Of a stretch of 64,000 bases of DNA, positions 49,750-63,109 are shown piece after piece. Below the pieces are notes generated by a model that made no database searches, was not told the origin of the DNA, and was given only the letters and a program-made list of their open reading frames with translations. The stretch comes from Megamerina dolium (Eukaryota > Arthropoda > Insecta > Diptera > Megamerinidae), in contig OY978526.1 of the NCBI GenBank assembly GCA_963854835.1, forward strand, positions 63,351,765 to 63,415,764. The letters run 5' to 3'. Position numbers and translations under genes: made by a program. How positions within the stretch are numbered: the stretch's first letter is position 1; every line of letters begins with the position of its first letter.

Positions 49750-51347
49750 CTCCTTACAGTCGGCTGGGGCCGACCAAACTATACCCTGCATATGTAGATT
49801 TATATATAAAAAGTTTACTCGAATATCCAACTTTTCTTTTATTTCCACTTTTCGAGAAACAATTTTTGCATATACTACTAATTTACACCCGAAATATGGT
49901 TGACTTTGACGAAGTAAAAGGATTTTAAGATAATTCCGAGGCTTAGTATGGGAGCTATATAAAAAGTGGGCGTGGCTTACCACTTTCTAGTAAATCCAAT
50001 TAATTTTTCAATGTTAATCCACACCTTAAATTTGGTGTCCTACGTTGAATAGTTTCTCAGTTATGGTGGTTAACATTTTTGTTTAATTTCCTCAACTTTG
50101 TATGGGAGCCCCAATAAGAAGTGGGCGTGGTACGCTGATTTTTCGCCAGATTATTTCCGACTACGATATTAATTTAAGTGTCAATTATGGTTATTGTAGA
50201 CATAAGATTGCCTAAGTTACAGCTGTTTCAATTTAAAATTTGTATGGGGGCTACGATAAAAACTGGGCGTGGTGCTCCCATTTTCTGTGAGCCTAGTTGC
50301 TCGTACAATACTAATCCATACCCTAAGTCTCGTTGTCCTAGGCTAAATGGTTTGTAAGCTATGGAGCTTAACATTTTAGTTTAATTCACTCGACTTTGTA
50401 TGGGAGACCCATGAAGGAGTGGGCGTGGCACACTGATTTTCTGCCAGATTTTTGCCGACTACGATATTAATTTAAGTGTCAATTATGGTTATTCTAGACA
50501 GAAGATTGCCGAAGTTACAGCTGTTTCAATTTAAAATTTGTATGGGGGCTACGATAAACACTGGGCGTGGTGCGCCCATTTTCTGTAAGCCTAGTTGCTC
50601 GTACAATACTAATCCACATCTTAAATCTCGTTATTCTACGCTGAATAGTTTGCAAGTTATAACCGGTAACATTTTTTTTAATTTCCGCAACTTTGTATGG
50701 GAGACCCAAAAAGGAGTGGGCGTGGCATATTGATTTTCTGCCATATTATTTTTGACTACCGTGTTAATCTAAGTGTCAATTATGGTTATTCTAGACAGAA
50801 GATTGTAGAAGTTACAGCAGTTTCAATTTAAAAGAAGTACAGACACTTTGTATGGGAGCTACGCTAGAAAGTAGGCGTAGCTCATCCACTTTTGGTGAGG
50901 TTATATAGTAGTATAATATAACTCTATGTGCAAAATATTGTTGTCCCAAGTGGTATATTGTGTGAGTTATAGCAAGTTAAAGATTTTGAAAATTTCGAGG
51001 TTAGTCGCTTTGAATGCTTGGTGTGGGCGTGGCTATTGACCGATCATGCCCAATATCAATCCCCTCCGTACCCTTGGATCATAGATTACTTATGCCAAAT
51101 TTCATCGAAATAGCTCAATATTTACTCAAGTTATCGTGCGAACCAGCCAGGTGACAGACAGACGGACGGACGGACGGACGGACGGACGGACGGACGGACG
51201 GACGGACGGACATCGTTAAATCGAAAATTTAATCGACGCTGATCACGAATATATATCCATGTCTATATCTCCGGAGATTCCTTCAAGTGGACACAAACAT
51301 CTGACCGAAATGAATATACCATGCATATTGCATTATGCAGGGTATAA
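49750..51347 (-). mobile_element. GTCY/hairpin-family element, copy 3 (complete)
   Basis: Lies in reverse: the 3' end with hairpin GTCGGCTGGGGCCGAC at 49759-49774, then ACTATACCCTGCATATG, and the 5' end GCATTATGCAGGGTATAA at about 51330-51347. The ACCCTGCAT words at both ends are inverted relative to each other. Between them are the conserved 3' block (49795-49930), a three-period tandem array (landmark TTACAGCTGTTTCAATTT near 50218, 50516 and 50812, period about 297 bp), the conserved 5' block, and an expanded (GACG)n run at 51155-51211. Frames such as 50476-50733 are repeat artefacts also found at 54.4 kb. Confidence 0.9.
51155..51211. repeat. (GACG)n microsatellite inside copy 3
   Basis: About 57 bp of GACG-type tetranucleotide, the same position as the GTCY run of copies 2 and 4 but longer. 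Confidence 0.95.
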
Positions 51348-52439
51348 TAATATATCGAAAATGCTAATAGTCAAATAAATTGCAATCAAATGGAAACGTA
51401 CATAAGTAAATATGTATATAGTATACATATTTACGTATATCGTTCATAAAAGTAAATAAAAACATCCGCTCATCTATAAATATTAGAAATGCAAAGTGAA
51501 TATCAAAATTCAAAAACATACACATATTGTAAATATATAAAAATTTATATGTATTGGAGAAAAAATACCAACACAAAAATAAGAAAATATTAGCATTTCA
51601 AATCGTACTTCTTCTGAAAATAATACATATGGAAGTGTATGTACTATGAAATAGTGTATGAACTTGTTCAAGCAAATAAATCCATAAATTTATCTTTATT
51701 CAAAAATTAATTTAATATACAATTTCAAATTAAAATGAAAGTTCATATCACTCTAACGAAACACCTTCCAACACAAATCTACAAATCCTTTATATATTCT
51801 GAATATAAAGTTAAAAATGAAATGCCCATATCTGGCAATTTTTCTCAAAAAATTCTTGTATTCTCTTATATGCAAAATAGTATTGAATTCATATAAATTT
51901 AGTCATACTAATACGAAATATGGAACTTTGTCGGATAGTGTAATAGTATGCATGAATATCAATATGTCCGTGTAGTAGATATTTTTACTTTCATTAATGG
52001 TTGAGTAGGTTTGTAAAATATTTTTAAATACATTTATACTACTGGCTATATGCAGATCCTTTATGCATCTGCAGATCAATGCAAATATACAAATTTAAGT
52101 AATTGATGAAATGCTAAAATGCTTAATAATCGACAAGTGAACTATAAATTATAGGTATGCTCATCATATGCATACTTATACAACGTAAAATAGCTGAAAG
52201 GAATTTTATTTATATTAGAATTTTTAGGGATTTCACATTTGAATTTCTTAATTTCATTTAATTTTGGAAAAAGTGATTCATGTGAGGAACACGAAAGTGT
52301 AAGTAAAAAGTATATATGACAGCCAGTTAAGTTATCCTCTTGTTGGAAGCTTCATTTTTATAAATTTTCTTTATAAATAATAACGTAATTATACGCACTT
52401 GTGAACATCTTATAAAATTTTTCTTCGAAAAAAACTAAA
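51348..52439. other. Non-coding DNA, no gene seen
   Basis: AT-rich unique-looking sequence. Confidence 0.6.
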
Positions 52440-53130
52440 TACAATAAAGAAATACATGGTAGCCCCTTTAAGAGGTAGAGATGGAGGGTGAGCATGCTTG
52501 GAAAACATTCTAAAGAAGTAAATCTAATGGGAGTCAAATTTATATTTCACCCTCCTACAGGCGATTCGTGGGTAGCTAAGGATTACTTGTCGCTGGTTTA
52601 AGGTGTCGATTTTAATGTGTTTTCTTTTAGAAATGTATGGCAGCGCCCCGAATGGAAGATAGAAATGGTGAGTGTGTTCGAGAAAACTATGTGGGAGGTA
52701 AAGCTAATTGGGGTAGGATTTCACTATTCCAACACACAATTTTGGATGTTTTTTTTTAATTTTGTATGGTAACCTCCGGAAGGGGTGATTATAAATGTAA
52801 GTATGATCGTGAATGAATTTTCGGAGGTAAAACTAATGAAGGTCAGTTCTCAAAGGCGATTTTTGGGCAGTTATGCAGTTATTTGTCAATTTTAAGGAAT
52901 TTTTAGATATTTTTTAAGGTTTACTACATCGCTTTAAGGGATGGAGAAAGCATTATGACAAAAAAATTGAAAGAAGTCGGAACAATCTAGAATCAAAGCG
53001 TGAAGTATGAGGAGTGGAAATGGAGGTAAAATTTGTATTGGAAAAATTCTGGGGTAAAAATTAATGAAGACTGACTATACATTTTATTCCTTTACGAATT
53101 TTAAAATTTTGTTGGGGAACCCCATAAGTA
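52440..53130 (+). repeat. Diverged tandem array, family 3
   Basis: The landmark of type TGTATGGTARCCYCNGGAAGG, followed by AGATGGNRRTGARNATGNTYG and GARGTAAANCTAATGGRGG, recurs near 52454, 52635, 52764, 52923 and, weakly, 53111. Spacing is irregular, 130-190 bp. It sits between copies 3 and 4 of the GTCY/hairpin family. Confidence 0.55.
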
Positions 53131-53647
53131 TTATATATTACTAAAAACCACTGCTTGTTGTGAGGCTCGACCCTGCAATTCATTCATCTATTGGCGAGAT
53201 ATTATAGTTAAATAAAAGGAAAGAGTGCTGAAAAACCAATATTTTATACCTTTAGAGCTCGTCCACCATTTCTGAAATTGCAGCAATTGGCACATAACTT
53301 TCTAGTTTGTAGTTTTTTATCAAATCGAATATTTGCAGCATATTGGAATTAGAAATATCGCTTTAAATTATTCTTCCAAACACTGGACGAACATTTTGAT
53401 GCATACAAAGTACCGGAACGAAGATTTTATGGGTGAAATAAAGCTGTACTATAAAAAATTTGAGTTATCTGAGATTGAAGTTGAAAATCAAAAAATTCAA
53501 ACAAATCTCAAAATTGATAGAAGCTCAAGGAAAATTAGCAAACATCTAATTGCAAGCTTTTTGGAGAGGAATTTTTATACTCTTTCAAAATATGTAAAGA
53601 AATCCTAACTTTTTGGAAAAATGTATTCAAATATCAGAAGCAAAATC
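53131..53647. other. Non-coding DNA, no gene seen
   Basis: Contains a 91-codon Lys/Ile/Asn-rich frame (53333-53608) without a recognisable domain, which I regard as chance. Confidence 0.5.
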
Positions 53648-55267
53648 TTCTTACAGTCGGTTGGGGCCGACGAAATTATACCCTGCATATGTAGATATAT
53701 ATTTAAAAAGTTTACTCGAATATCCATCTTTTTCTTTTATTTCCACTTTTCGAGAAAACATTTTTGCATATACTACTAATTTACACCAGAAATATGGTTG
53801 ACTTTGACAAAGTACTTTGTATATTATGAAAGTTCTAAAAGGGATAATTTAAAGGAGGTTTTTAAGATAATTCCGAGACTTAGTATGGGAGCTATATAAA
53901 AAGTTGGCGTGGCTTACCTCTTTCTTGTAAATCCAATTAATTTTTCAATATTAATCCACACCTTAAATTTGTTTGTCCTACGTTGAATAGTTCGTAAGTT
54001 ATAGCGGTTTAAATTTTTTCAAATTTTCGCAACTTTGTATGGTAGCCCCATTAAGAAGTGGGCATGGCATGTTGATTTTTTGCCAGATCATATACAACTA
54101 CCATATTAACCTAAGTATTAATTATGATTGTTCTAGACAGAAGATTGCCGAAGCTGGAGCTATCTCAATTTAAAAGAAATTCAGTCATCCTGTATGGGTG
54201 CCACTATAAACAATGGACGTGGCTGGCCCATTTCTTGTGGGTATATTTGCTCTTACAATACTAATCCACACCTTAAATCTGGTTATTCTACGCTGAATAG
54301 TTTGTAAGTTATGGCGGTGAAAATTTTTGTTTAATTTCCTCAACTTTGTATGGGAGCCCCAATAAGAAGTGTGCATGGTACGCTGATTTTTTGCCAGATT
54401 ATTTCCGACTACGATATTAATCTAAGTGTCAATTATGGTTATTCTAGACAGAAGATTGCCGAAGTTACAGCTGTTTCAATTTAAAATTTGTATGGGGGCT
54501 ACGATAAACAGTGTGCGTGGTGCACCCATTTCCTGTGAACCTAGTTGCTCGTGGAATACTAATCCACTCTTTAAATCTTGTTATTCTACGATGAACAGTT
54601 TGCAAGTTATAACCGGAAAATTTTTTTTTTTATTTCCTCAACTTTGTATGGGAGACCCATAAAGAAGTAGGTGTGGCACACTGATTTTCTGCCATGTTAT
54701 TTCCTACTGTCATGTTAATCTAAGTGTCAATTATGGTTATTCTAGACAGAAGATTGTAGAAGTTACAGCAGTTTCAATTTAAAATAAGTACAGACACTTT
54801 GTATGAGAGCTACGCTAAAAAGTAGGTGTGGCTCACCTACTTTTGGCGAGGTTATATAGTAGTATAATAGAACTCTATGTGCCATATATTGTTGTTCCAA
54901 GTGGTATATTATGTGAGTTATAGCAAGTTAAAGATTTTGAAAATTCCGAGGTTAGTCACTTTGAATGCTTGGTGTGGGCGTGGCTATTGACCGATCATGC
55001 CCAATATCAATCCCTTCCGTACCCTTGGATCATAGGTTACTTGTGCTAAATTTCGTCGAAATAGCTCAATATTTACTCAAGTTATCGTGCGAACCAGCCA
55101 GGTGACAGACAGACGGACTGACTGACGGACATCGTTAAATCGAAAATTTAAGCGACGCTGATCGCGAATATATATCTATGTCTATATCTCCGGAGATTCC
55201 TTCAAGTGGACATAAACATCTGACCGAAATGAATATACCTTGCGTATTGCATTATGCAGGGTATAAA
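53648..55267 (-). mobile_element. GTCY/hairpin-family element, copy 4 (complete)
   Basis: Same layout and orientation as copy 3: hairpin GTCGGTTGGGGCCGAC (one G-T pair) at 53656-53671, conserved 3' block, three array periods (landmarks near 54151, 54463 and 54762), conserved 5' block, a short GACAGACAGACGGACTGACT run at about 55106-55130, and the end GCATTATGCAGGGTATAA at about 55250-55267. By eye the terminal blocks agree with copy 3 at roughly nine bases in ten. Confidence 0.9.
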
Positions 55268-56879
55268 AAGGTTTTTTCGTACCGTAAAGTTCTATTTTTC
55301 TCATAGTTATTTAACGAAATTGTACATTGAAACCATTAAAGAGCTATGCTTAAAAAAATTGTCCTCTCCGAGAGGATGGACAAATAACCTAACCTAATAT
55401 TTGTCTGCATATGTCGTACTCTCATATTTATTGTATTATTATTAATTTTTTTTATCAATTAAACTTGAATATGATTATCCCTTGGCTTTTATTTTAACTT
55501 TAAAATTAAAAATTTCAATTTTTTGATTTATCAGTATTCATATTATTGGAATAATTTGTATATTATTTGATATATCAAAATTTTGATTATTTGAATAACT
55601 GATAATTCAGTATTTTAATTAATCCTACTCTTGGATTATGCGAATAGTAGGTTTTAATATTGCATAATTTTCTATTAGCAATAATGTTATCACTCCCATT
55701 AAATTTAGTTGAAATAGTAACTCTTCATAATGTCGTGAAGAGAATTTAACTCCAATTCAGCTAATTTTTACTAAAATTACATTGTACTCTTTCAATTTTA
55801 CTTTCAAAATTTGATTTATATAAATATATAAAATAGGAAAATTAGAGATAAATGCATTCATACATGCATAACCAATTCATCTACATATCCTTATATTATT
55901 AATATGTACCTAAAAATATCCATATACAAATACGAGTATATAAATAAGCATGCAGACATATATCAATTTACGTATATCAAATCACTCTTCCATACATGAA
56001 TACCTATAATAAAATACACACTTTTGCACAAATCAATGTGCGTCATCATTGTCATGATCATGATCATCAACAAAAGCACCATTCACTATCAGTAGCATTA
56101 TGAAGAAACCAATGACAATAGCAAACAACAACCACAGTAAGAATATTTCAATCAATTTTATTTTCACACCATTGCAAAAATGAATATAAATCACAGACAC
56201 AGACACACACACTCACAAACGTACATTCGTATACGGAGAGTCACACTCACACAAAAACATGATGCATAACCATTTTTCTCTTGTTGTTTATTTAATTTAT
56301 TCACTCATACAAGCATTTTTACACACACACACACAAACATGTACATTGAAAAAAAAAAGACTAAATTGAATGAAATGGAACAAAAGAAAAATAAAATAAA
56401 ATAAATGAGAGAAATAAAAATCTGATAAAGTGAAATAACAAGTCGATCAAAAAGAAATTGATGATAAAAACAGGATGAAGTTGGGGTGAAAAAATAAAAC
56501 AAACAAAAAATACAAAATAATAATGAATAACTATATGGACAAAATAAAGGGGAAAACCAACGAGATGAACAAAATTAAGAAAAGTGAAATGATGTTCAGA
56601 AGTAGCTTAGAAGAGCATCGACAATTATATAACAATTCTTCTTTTAGCAATAACAAAAGCAAATAATTTCAAATGAAGAATGTTATGTGTGCGCATACAT
56701 AAAAAGCATATTCATACAGATATTTATTTGACTTATTTGTGACAAACAAATGACGCAATAATTCTGGTTTCAGCAGCAGGACGAGGTATTAAGCAAATGC
56801 ATTCCAACGTAATTCTAATTATGATATTATGATATTTATATACTTATTTGTCGTTTCAGTTTGATACCTCTATATTTAC
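55268..56879. other. Non-coding DNA, no gene seen
   Basis: Includes AACCTAACCTAATAT (55389-55403), a GGTTA-type remnant, and CA-rich stretches at 56193-56225 and 56318-56337. No gene. Confidence 0.6.
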
Positions 56880-57860
56880 ATGCAAAAAGTCTGAAAATAT
56901 ATATCAATTGTATGGGAGGTTATCGTAGTTTCTATCCGATTTAGCCCATTTTTGAACTGGTACATTACCTAATAACTTAAATTGTATATTCTGAACTTTA
57001 GCTTGATAACTACACAAATTCATGCAATAAATGTGAAAAAATACATACGAAATGTGGAAGATAGACGTGGTCTTCAAACAATTCAGCATATCCGTTTATT
57101 CAGTAAATTTAATTGTAGGAACCGAATTTTAGCTTGATAACTGTATATTTTCGTGCGAGAAGTGTGAAAACATACGTATAGAAGCTTATGTTTGTATGGA
57201 ATGTAGCCGTAAGTTGTAGCCTATTTAACTCATTTTTTAACAAGTTAATAATTTATTAAATAATATTGTATATACTGCAAGTGGAAAAATACTTTTGTAT
57301 GGAAGATAGGTGCAATTTTTATTCGATTATGGCCATTTTCTACCGTGAACATGCAATAAGAAGCATAATTATATGTGCTCAGTTTCAACTTGAATTTTTC
57401 TATATTTTCATGCGAAAAGTGTGAAAACATTCATTCAAATGTAAACGTTTGTATGGGAGGTAGGTATGAATTACATCCGAACTAGCTCGTTTTCATCTAA
57501 ACCGAGTTTCAACTTAAGCATTTCAAATTTTCGTATGTAAAGTATGAAAACATGAAGTCAGCAACTTATTTTTATTTGGGAGGTAGGTATGGTTTTCATT
57601 CGATTTCATCCATTGATGAACTGATCAGTTAGTTCATTGGTCAAAATAATGGCATACTTGTATAAAAAATATTAGCACAATTGCGCTATAATTACGGCAG
57701 TTATCGTGCTAACAGACTGAACGATGGGCAGAAGAACTGACAGACAGGAAGATAGACAGACATATAGATATATAGACACATTTAAATGGTGATTCTGATC
57801 AGTTTCGTGGATGTTACCAACAGAAGCATGGACCCTTTCCTTTTTGAATGTAGGGTACAA
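56880..57860 (-). mobile_element. Second array element, 'AAAAGTGTGAAAAC' family with GTCY-like run
   Basis: A block with TATTTTCGTGCGARAAGTGTG recurs near 57012, 57143, 57272 (weak), 57400 and 57524, a period of about 128 bp. Each unit also carries TTGTATGGGAGGTAGGTATG-type sequence. After the array come TTATCGTGCTAACAGACTG, a GACAGACAGGAAGATAGACA run at 57739-57765, ATATAGACACATTTAAATGG, and TTTTGAATGTAGGGTAC at 57844-57857. Read on the minus strand, the order is: ACCCT-type start, AT-rich spacer, GTCY-like run, CACGATAACT word, tandem array. That is the plan of the other family with different sequence. Confidence 0.6.
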
Positions 57861-59989
57861 AATAATAATAATTAAATAATCTGTACATATGTTATATGGC
57901 AGAGATATAAAGTTAAAAGTTGTAGAGGCTGAGTCAAAGGTATTCCTTTTAAAACTCCACTTTTACTTCATTTGTTCTTTTTAAGCATTCAGCTCAATAA
58001 AAGTATTTCAAGACCAACTTATTTTGATATATTATAATGGAGCTTGCATTAACTTGAGTTTCTTCATAATTCCATACAAATAAGCGCCTTTAAACCCAAT
58101 CTATTTTTCAAGGAAATGCTTTTTATAAAAAGACTGTGCATCTAAGAATGAAATAACAAACAAACAAAAAAATTGTTACATTCATAGTGTAGTAACAACG
58201 AATAGAAGTGGATATAGTCAGAGTTATCCAGCATGAAGTAAAGCAATTTGTAGAAAATAAAAAGGAATCAACTAAATCTACGTCAATTCATGCACATGCA
58301 TATATACTACAACTTATATATACGATTACGATACAATTTGCATGTAAATGCATTCACGAACTCTACATAATACACCACGAACATATAAATAATTTTTTTT
58401 TTCACATACATGCACATATTCAGATTTTTGCATACATTCATATTACATAGAACATACCTTTATCCATAAGAAATACTAAAACGAAGCGTTAATGCGCATC
58501 ACTATTTTTATTGGAAAATATTATGTTTAGTTGCTATTATTGTTGCATTATATTTAGTATACCAGAGCATTTCTTTCGTGCGTGATTGTGTGTTACTTTA
58601 TCTCTTTCAACATCCGTTTCCAAGCAAGTATAAACACTTTCTTTAGAACAGGGCTGTCCAAACCATGGGCCGTGGCTAAAATATTTGAACTTCTCGTATA
58701 TCCAAAATGTTTGGAAATATATATTTTACTAAAGCTACTGTAGTAGCTACTATTTGCATCTTGACTACTGTTGTTGTTGTTGTTGTTGCTAATGCTTATG
58801 ACTGTCACCATTGTAATTCCGTTGAAGTACCAATGATGTAGGATATAAATATATAAGCACCCGATTCGATTTCGTTTTGTATTTGATCTTCTAATATATC
58901 TTTATTTTATTTATTTAATAATTTGTTCTTTCTGTTTTCTGTCGTTTTTTTTATTGTTTTGTTTTCAAGAAATAGCATATTACTTATTTTTTGTTTGCAA
59001 GAAATCCAATTCGTAGTTCATATTATTTTATAACTTGCTTTACCACTCTAAATGTATAAAATTGTTGTTATTATATTTGTATATGTCTTATATTTGTGTA
59101 CATGTGAATATCTGTATTTATCATTAAAAATGTATATAGATTTGAGAACCTATATAAAGCGTGTTTCGATAAGATTTCTTGCTAAATATGACTGACTATG
59201 AAATAAAAGTAAAATCTTAAAAATCATTGCATTTTATGCAAATATTTTATTGAATTTGTAGAATCCTCAGATAAAAAAAAATTCTATTAATAATTCGGTG
59301 ATGTTCACAACCAAGGAGAAATGATTTAATTTCATAATTTGGACATCATAAATTCGAAAATGGCATTAAAAAATGTCTCTTCTTTTCTAATGTTTTTTTA
59401 CAATGTAGACCATAATTCGATTCGAAATAAGTACCAATTAAAAGAGGTACAGAAATAAAGATAACACGGTCCGACAAAATCGCACTTTTCTCTGTATACA
59501 TGAAAAGATCCAAAAGAATCTGAAAATATACATCAAAGAAGGTATACATATTTTGGTGATTTGATGTAGCATGCAAAAATTTTCTTTAAAATGAATTGAA
59601 AGTTTTCACTTAATGCTGAGGGGCTGGAAAAATTATAATTATGTTAAAAGAAAAAATCAATAAAACAAGTAAATTGAAATAACTAATAGCTTGTTGGAAA
59701 GGTAATTGAATACAAAATTTGATTTTGTTTTGCCCAGACTATCGTGGCAGATGGAGCCACTATTTCATGGTAAAGATAAAAGTGTAATTTTGATACAAAT
59801 TAGTATTTTCAATTGATTTATTTTATTTTTTTTTTTTTAAAGTTAAATAATAATAACATATTTGTGAGCATTTTTTGGAAGAAAGTTAATCAGGTAGACT
59901 GATCACTTTTCCCTCTGATTTTGATATTCAGTTGATCCAAAAGACATGCGTTATAATCTTCTGTTAGTGGGTGACAAGTTTTTTTTTGC
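57861..59989. other. Non-coding DNA, no gene seen
   Basis: A short (TTG)n run at 58769-58787 and T-rich runs near 58391 and 59828. No recognisable gene. Confidence 0.6.
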
Positions 59990-60905
59990 GACGAGGAGGT
60001 AATAAAATGGCTAAATTTCTGCTTTCAGCGCGTCTGCCTATATTTCTCTACCATAAAGTAGAACAGAGTTTACCACAGACATGAGACACAAACACAAATA
60101 TGGCCACCAATGTTTGCCATTAGTCTACTCAATTCCGAAGTAGCCTGCGCTGCTTTAATTGCTGCGTGTCCGATTTGTGGCCAGTACTTGAGTTTGGAGT
60201 CCAGTCTCAATCCCAATCAATCTATTGTTTCGTCAGAAATTCGCATCTCCACTTTTAATGGTATATATCGTTTCGTTAGCAGCAATATCTCAGTTTTTTC
60301 CGTAGCAAGCAGTAGACTGTGGTCATCCAGCCAGGCTCTCTTCCTCAGCATGACCTGGTTCAGCTTTCGTTGTGCGTCAACGGTGTTTCAGGCGTCCACC
60401 AGATGAGTTTTGTCCTGCATATCAATCTCTAATATGTCAATATAGTTAACGTTCCAGAGGTCTGGCCATACCCGACGTTATTAGTTTTGTTCTGGTCCTA
60501 CCGCTGGTCTCGTAAATGAATTCCCAATCTCTCAAGTAGCTGCGTACTCTTTTCATTAGATATGTCGGTACCCGAAGCCGGCTCTCAAGGGTTTAGATGA
60601 TGTCGTTCCATCTAGTGCCGTTGAAAACGTTCCTTACATCTAGTGTCGCTAAAAGAACTACTCGTCTGGAGTAGTGATATCCAGTATGAGTAGCATCGAC
60701 ACCTTCGATTACGTCTTGTATAGCAAGTGGATCTACGTGGTCTGATGCCATATTGTCTGCCCGATAAATCTCCGACTTTTTCTATTGCAGCTCTTAATCA
60801 AGGTTTGAGTAGTCATTCGAAAAGCTTGCCAACGTTATCTAGCATATACAGTGGTGCACTGGTTGACCAGTTTGTAGGCAATCAATTAACAATATTTCTT
60901 TTTAT
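59990..60905 (-). pseudogene. R1-like LINE reverse transcriptase relic
   Basis: Minus strand, in order from 60905: LDNVGKLFE and RAAIEKVGDLSGRQYGIRP (RT fingers, about 60870-60740); then, out of frame, YSRRVVLLATLDVRNVFN and GTRWNDII (the first palm motif, including the D of TLDV, about 60680-60600); SYLRDWEFIYETSGRTRTK (about 60555-60490); a segment missing the QG and YADD boxes; NTVDAQRKLNQVMLRKRAW (about 60395-60335); and LLATEKTEILLLTKR (about 60315-60270), with further scraps to about 59990. Several stops and frame changes separate these. Loss of the YADD box removes polymerase function. The R1/I-like assignment is from motif familiarity. Confidence 0.8.
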
Positions 60906-63109
60906 CATAAAAACCTGATGCCATAGCCTTTTTTTTACAGATTTTCATCACTATTGTCGTGGATTTTGATATCCATTTCTTCCAATCCAATCTATCATTT
61001 GCATCCCAAAAAACTTATGCCGAACCCCAACTAGGTCCACTCAGCTGTTCATTGTCACAGTTTAGGATACTAGTGGTGAATCGAAGTCTCATCCTTTTTA
61101 ACCTTTAGAAAAAAAAAATTTAGTTTTGTTACATTGTTAGCAAATGTGGCTTCCTTGTCATCATCCTTGGGATCGTGTACTTTTTCTTTTACGTATGGCT
61201 TGTAAATATTTTTTCTAAAATAAATGACTAATATTCGAGTGCTTACAAAATTTATGTATCATTTGATTCAGCAGTTAATGAACTTTTCCCTTCTAAGTAA
61301 TTTTCTGTAATGAAGTTTTTGTCCAAGTCTTTCTTTTTCTATTGTTAAACCCTGTATATGTATTTTGAAAATGTACATAGAGTAATTTATTTAAATTTTT
61401 TTTTTGCTTGTTGCTGTTCCTAATACCATTAGCTAGTAGCTGCTTGGTTATGGCTGGCGGTAAATTGAAAAACAAGTACCCATTGGTATTACCACTCACA
61501 GTAGAGTAGTAAGTAGCATCGGCAACAGTAGCAGCAGCAACAGTAGCAGTAGCAACAACGTCATGTAAAGTAAAGAAAAAGCTGAGAAATAAAATGGACT
61601 TGAACGCATTCTTGTGAATAAGCATGCTACTGAAAAGAGTTGGAAATCAGTACAAGGCGTGAGCACTGTGCATGGGAATTTATGCGTATAAATCTATATA
61701 TCGTATGTACTCGTATGTATGGATGAGAGTGTGTGGCTTTCTCTAAGTCGTTATGTCTCAACAGTGTCTTTGCGCATTTCTCTATGTGTAAGTGTATGTG
61801 TATGTGTATGTGTGTATAAGCATTAGCAACATACATGTAGTTGTGGTGTGTTTTGATGTGTTTGAATGTTCAGTGCAATGCAATGCGGTAATATTTGCTT
61901 TTCATTTTTCTTATTATTATTGTTATTATTTTCTTGTGCATAAATATACACATATACACACATAAGATTATATATGTATTATAGAATACACTTGAATGCA
62001 TTTTTGTAAGCGCACAAGAGAAGCAGAAGAAGAATAGAAGGATGAAGAAATACGTAAAGCCATGTCTCTTCACTACAAACAACACTAACAATATAATACG
62101 CAAAATGAAATACAATTGTGATTGTTATTGTTGTTGTTGCTATTGCATTTTGCCATTTTCTTATTTTATATAACACATTTATTTATTTATAGCATTTAAT
62201 GTGTCTCTTTGCAAGTGTAGGTATGCATGCTACATACATGTATACATGTATATGAATGTATTTATGTTTATGTGTGTGTGTGTGTGTGTAGAATGTCTTT
62301 TAGCTGCCAACTAAAGTGAAATTGTAATAAAATAAGTGAATTCTTCATTTTCTTCTTGTTCTTCATTTTAAGTAAAAACATTTTTTTTCTAATATTTTCA
62401 CATGACACTATGGAGTGTCATCAGCAAAATGTTAAAATTTGGTTTTTTCATCTTCTTCTTATTCTTTGTAGATATGTGGTTTATTATGGCTTGATTGTTT
62501 TTGTTGTTGTTATTGTTGTTGCATTTACTGAAAGTAGTACGATATAAATACAAGTTAGTTGTTGAGTAAATAAATGTATGTGAATATATGAAATGTTGAT
62601 ATTTATTAGTGCAAGAGAGCAAAATTTTATTTTTATGATTGTATTTTGAATTGAATTTTTAATGAGTTTCATTTCATTTTATTTGCTTTTTATTTTTTAT
62701 TATAAATGCTCTATTGCATTAATGTATATTTCATAGCATTAGTTATGATAAAATAGTCAGTAATTTAATTTTATAATTCTCGTTTGTTTATGTCAGTAAA
62801 TGGTCTTCGCAGACGGTAGTTAGTAAGAATTAAATAAATGAATTATCTAAAATCTATGATATAAATCCCAAATATATGATAGAACTGGTCAAGGATTAAT
62901 ATTTAGTTCAAAGGTATGGTAAAAATACGTAAGGAAATTTTTTTTTGCTTCCCGTAGCCAGCGCCTATTTAAATAAGTATATACCATATGAAAAAAAAAT
63001 TAATGGTTAATTCATATTTTCGAACAAAAATTATAAAATTTTATTTATTTACGCTCAATTATAATTGCATTAAATAGGACTTGGTTTGTTTTAAGGTGTT
63101 TTTTCTTTT
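60906..63109. other. Non-coding DNA, no gene seen
   Basis: Imperfect triplet runs at 61515-61560 (GCAGCAGCAACAG type), 62121-62145 and 62500-62520 (TTG type), a (TG)n run at 62272-62289, and TATGTG-rich stretches. The frames are low-complexity translations. Confidence 0.6.

Noticed and set aside
50476..50733. Conserved-looking peptide (VILDRRLPKLQLFQFKI) also present at 54426-54662, and related minus-strand frames
   Set aside because: It recurs because the DNA is a tandem-array unit. The frames break at different points in each copy, and the reverse strand has equally 'conserved' frames.
53333..53608. 91-codon frame as a candidate new gene
   Set aside because: Lys/Asn/Ile composition follows from AT-rich DNA, and there is no start context, neighbour exon or motif.
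60110..60406. 98-codon plus-strand frame
   Set aside because: Antisense shadow of the LINE reverse transcriptase, whose motifs read on the minus strand.
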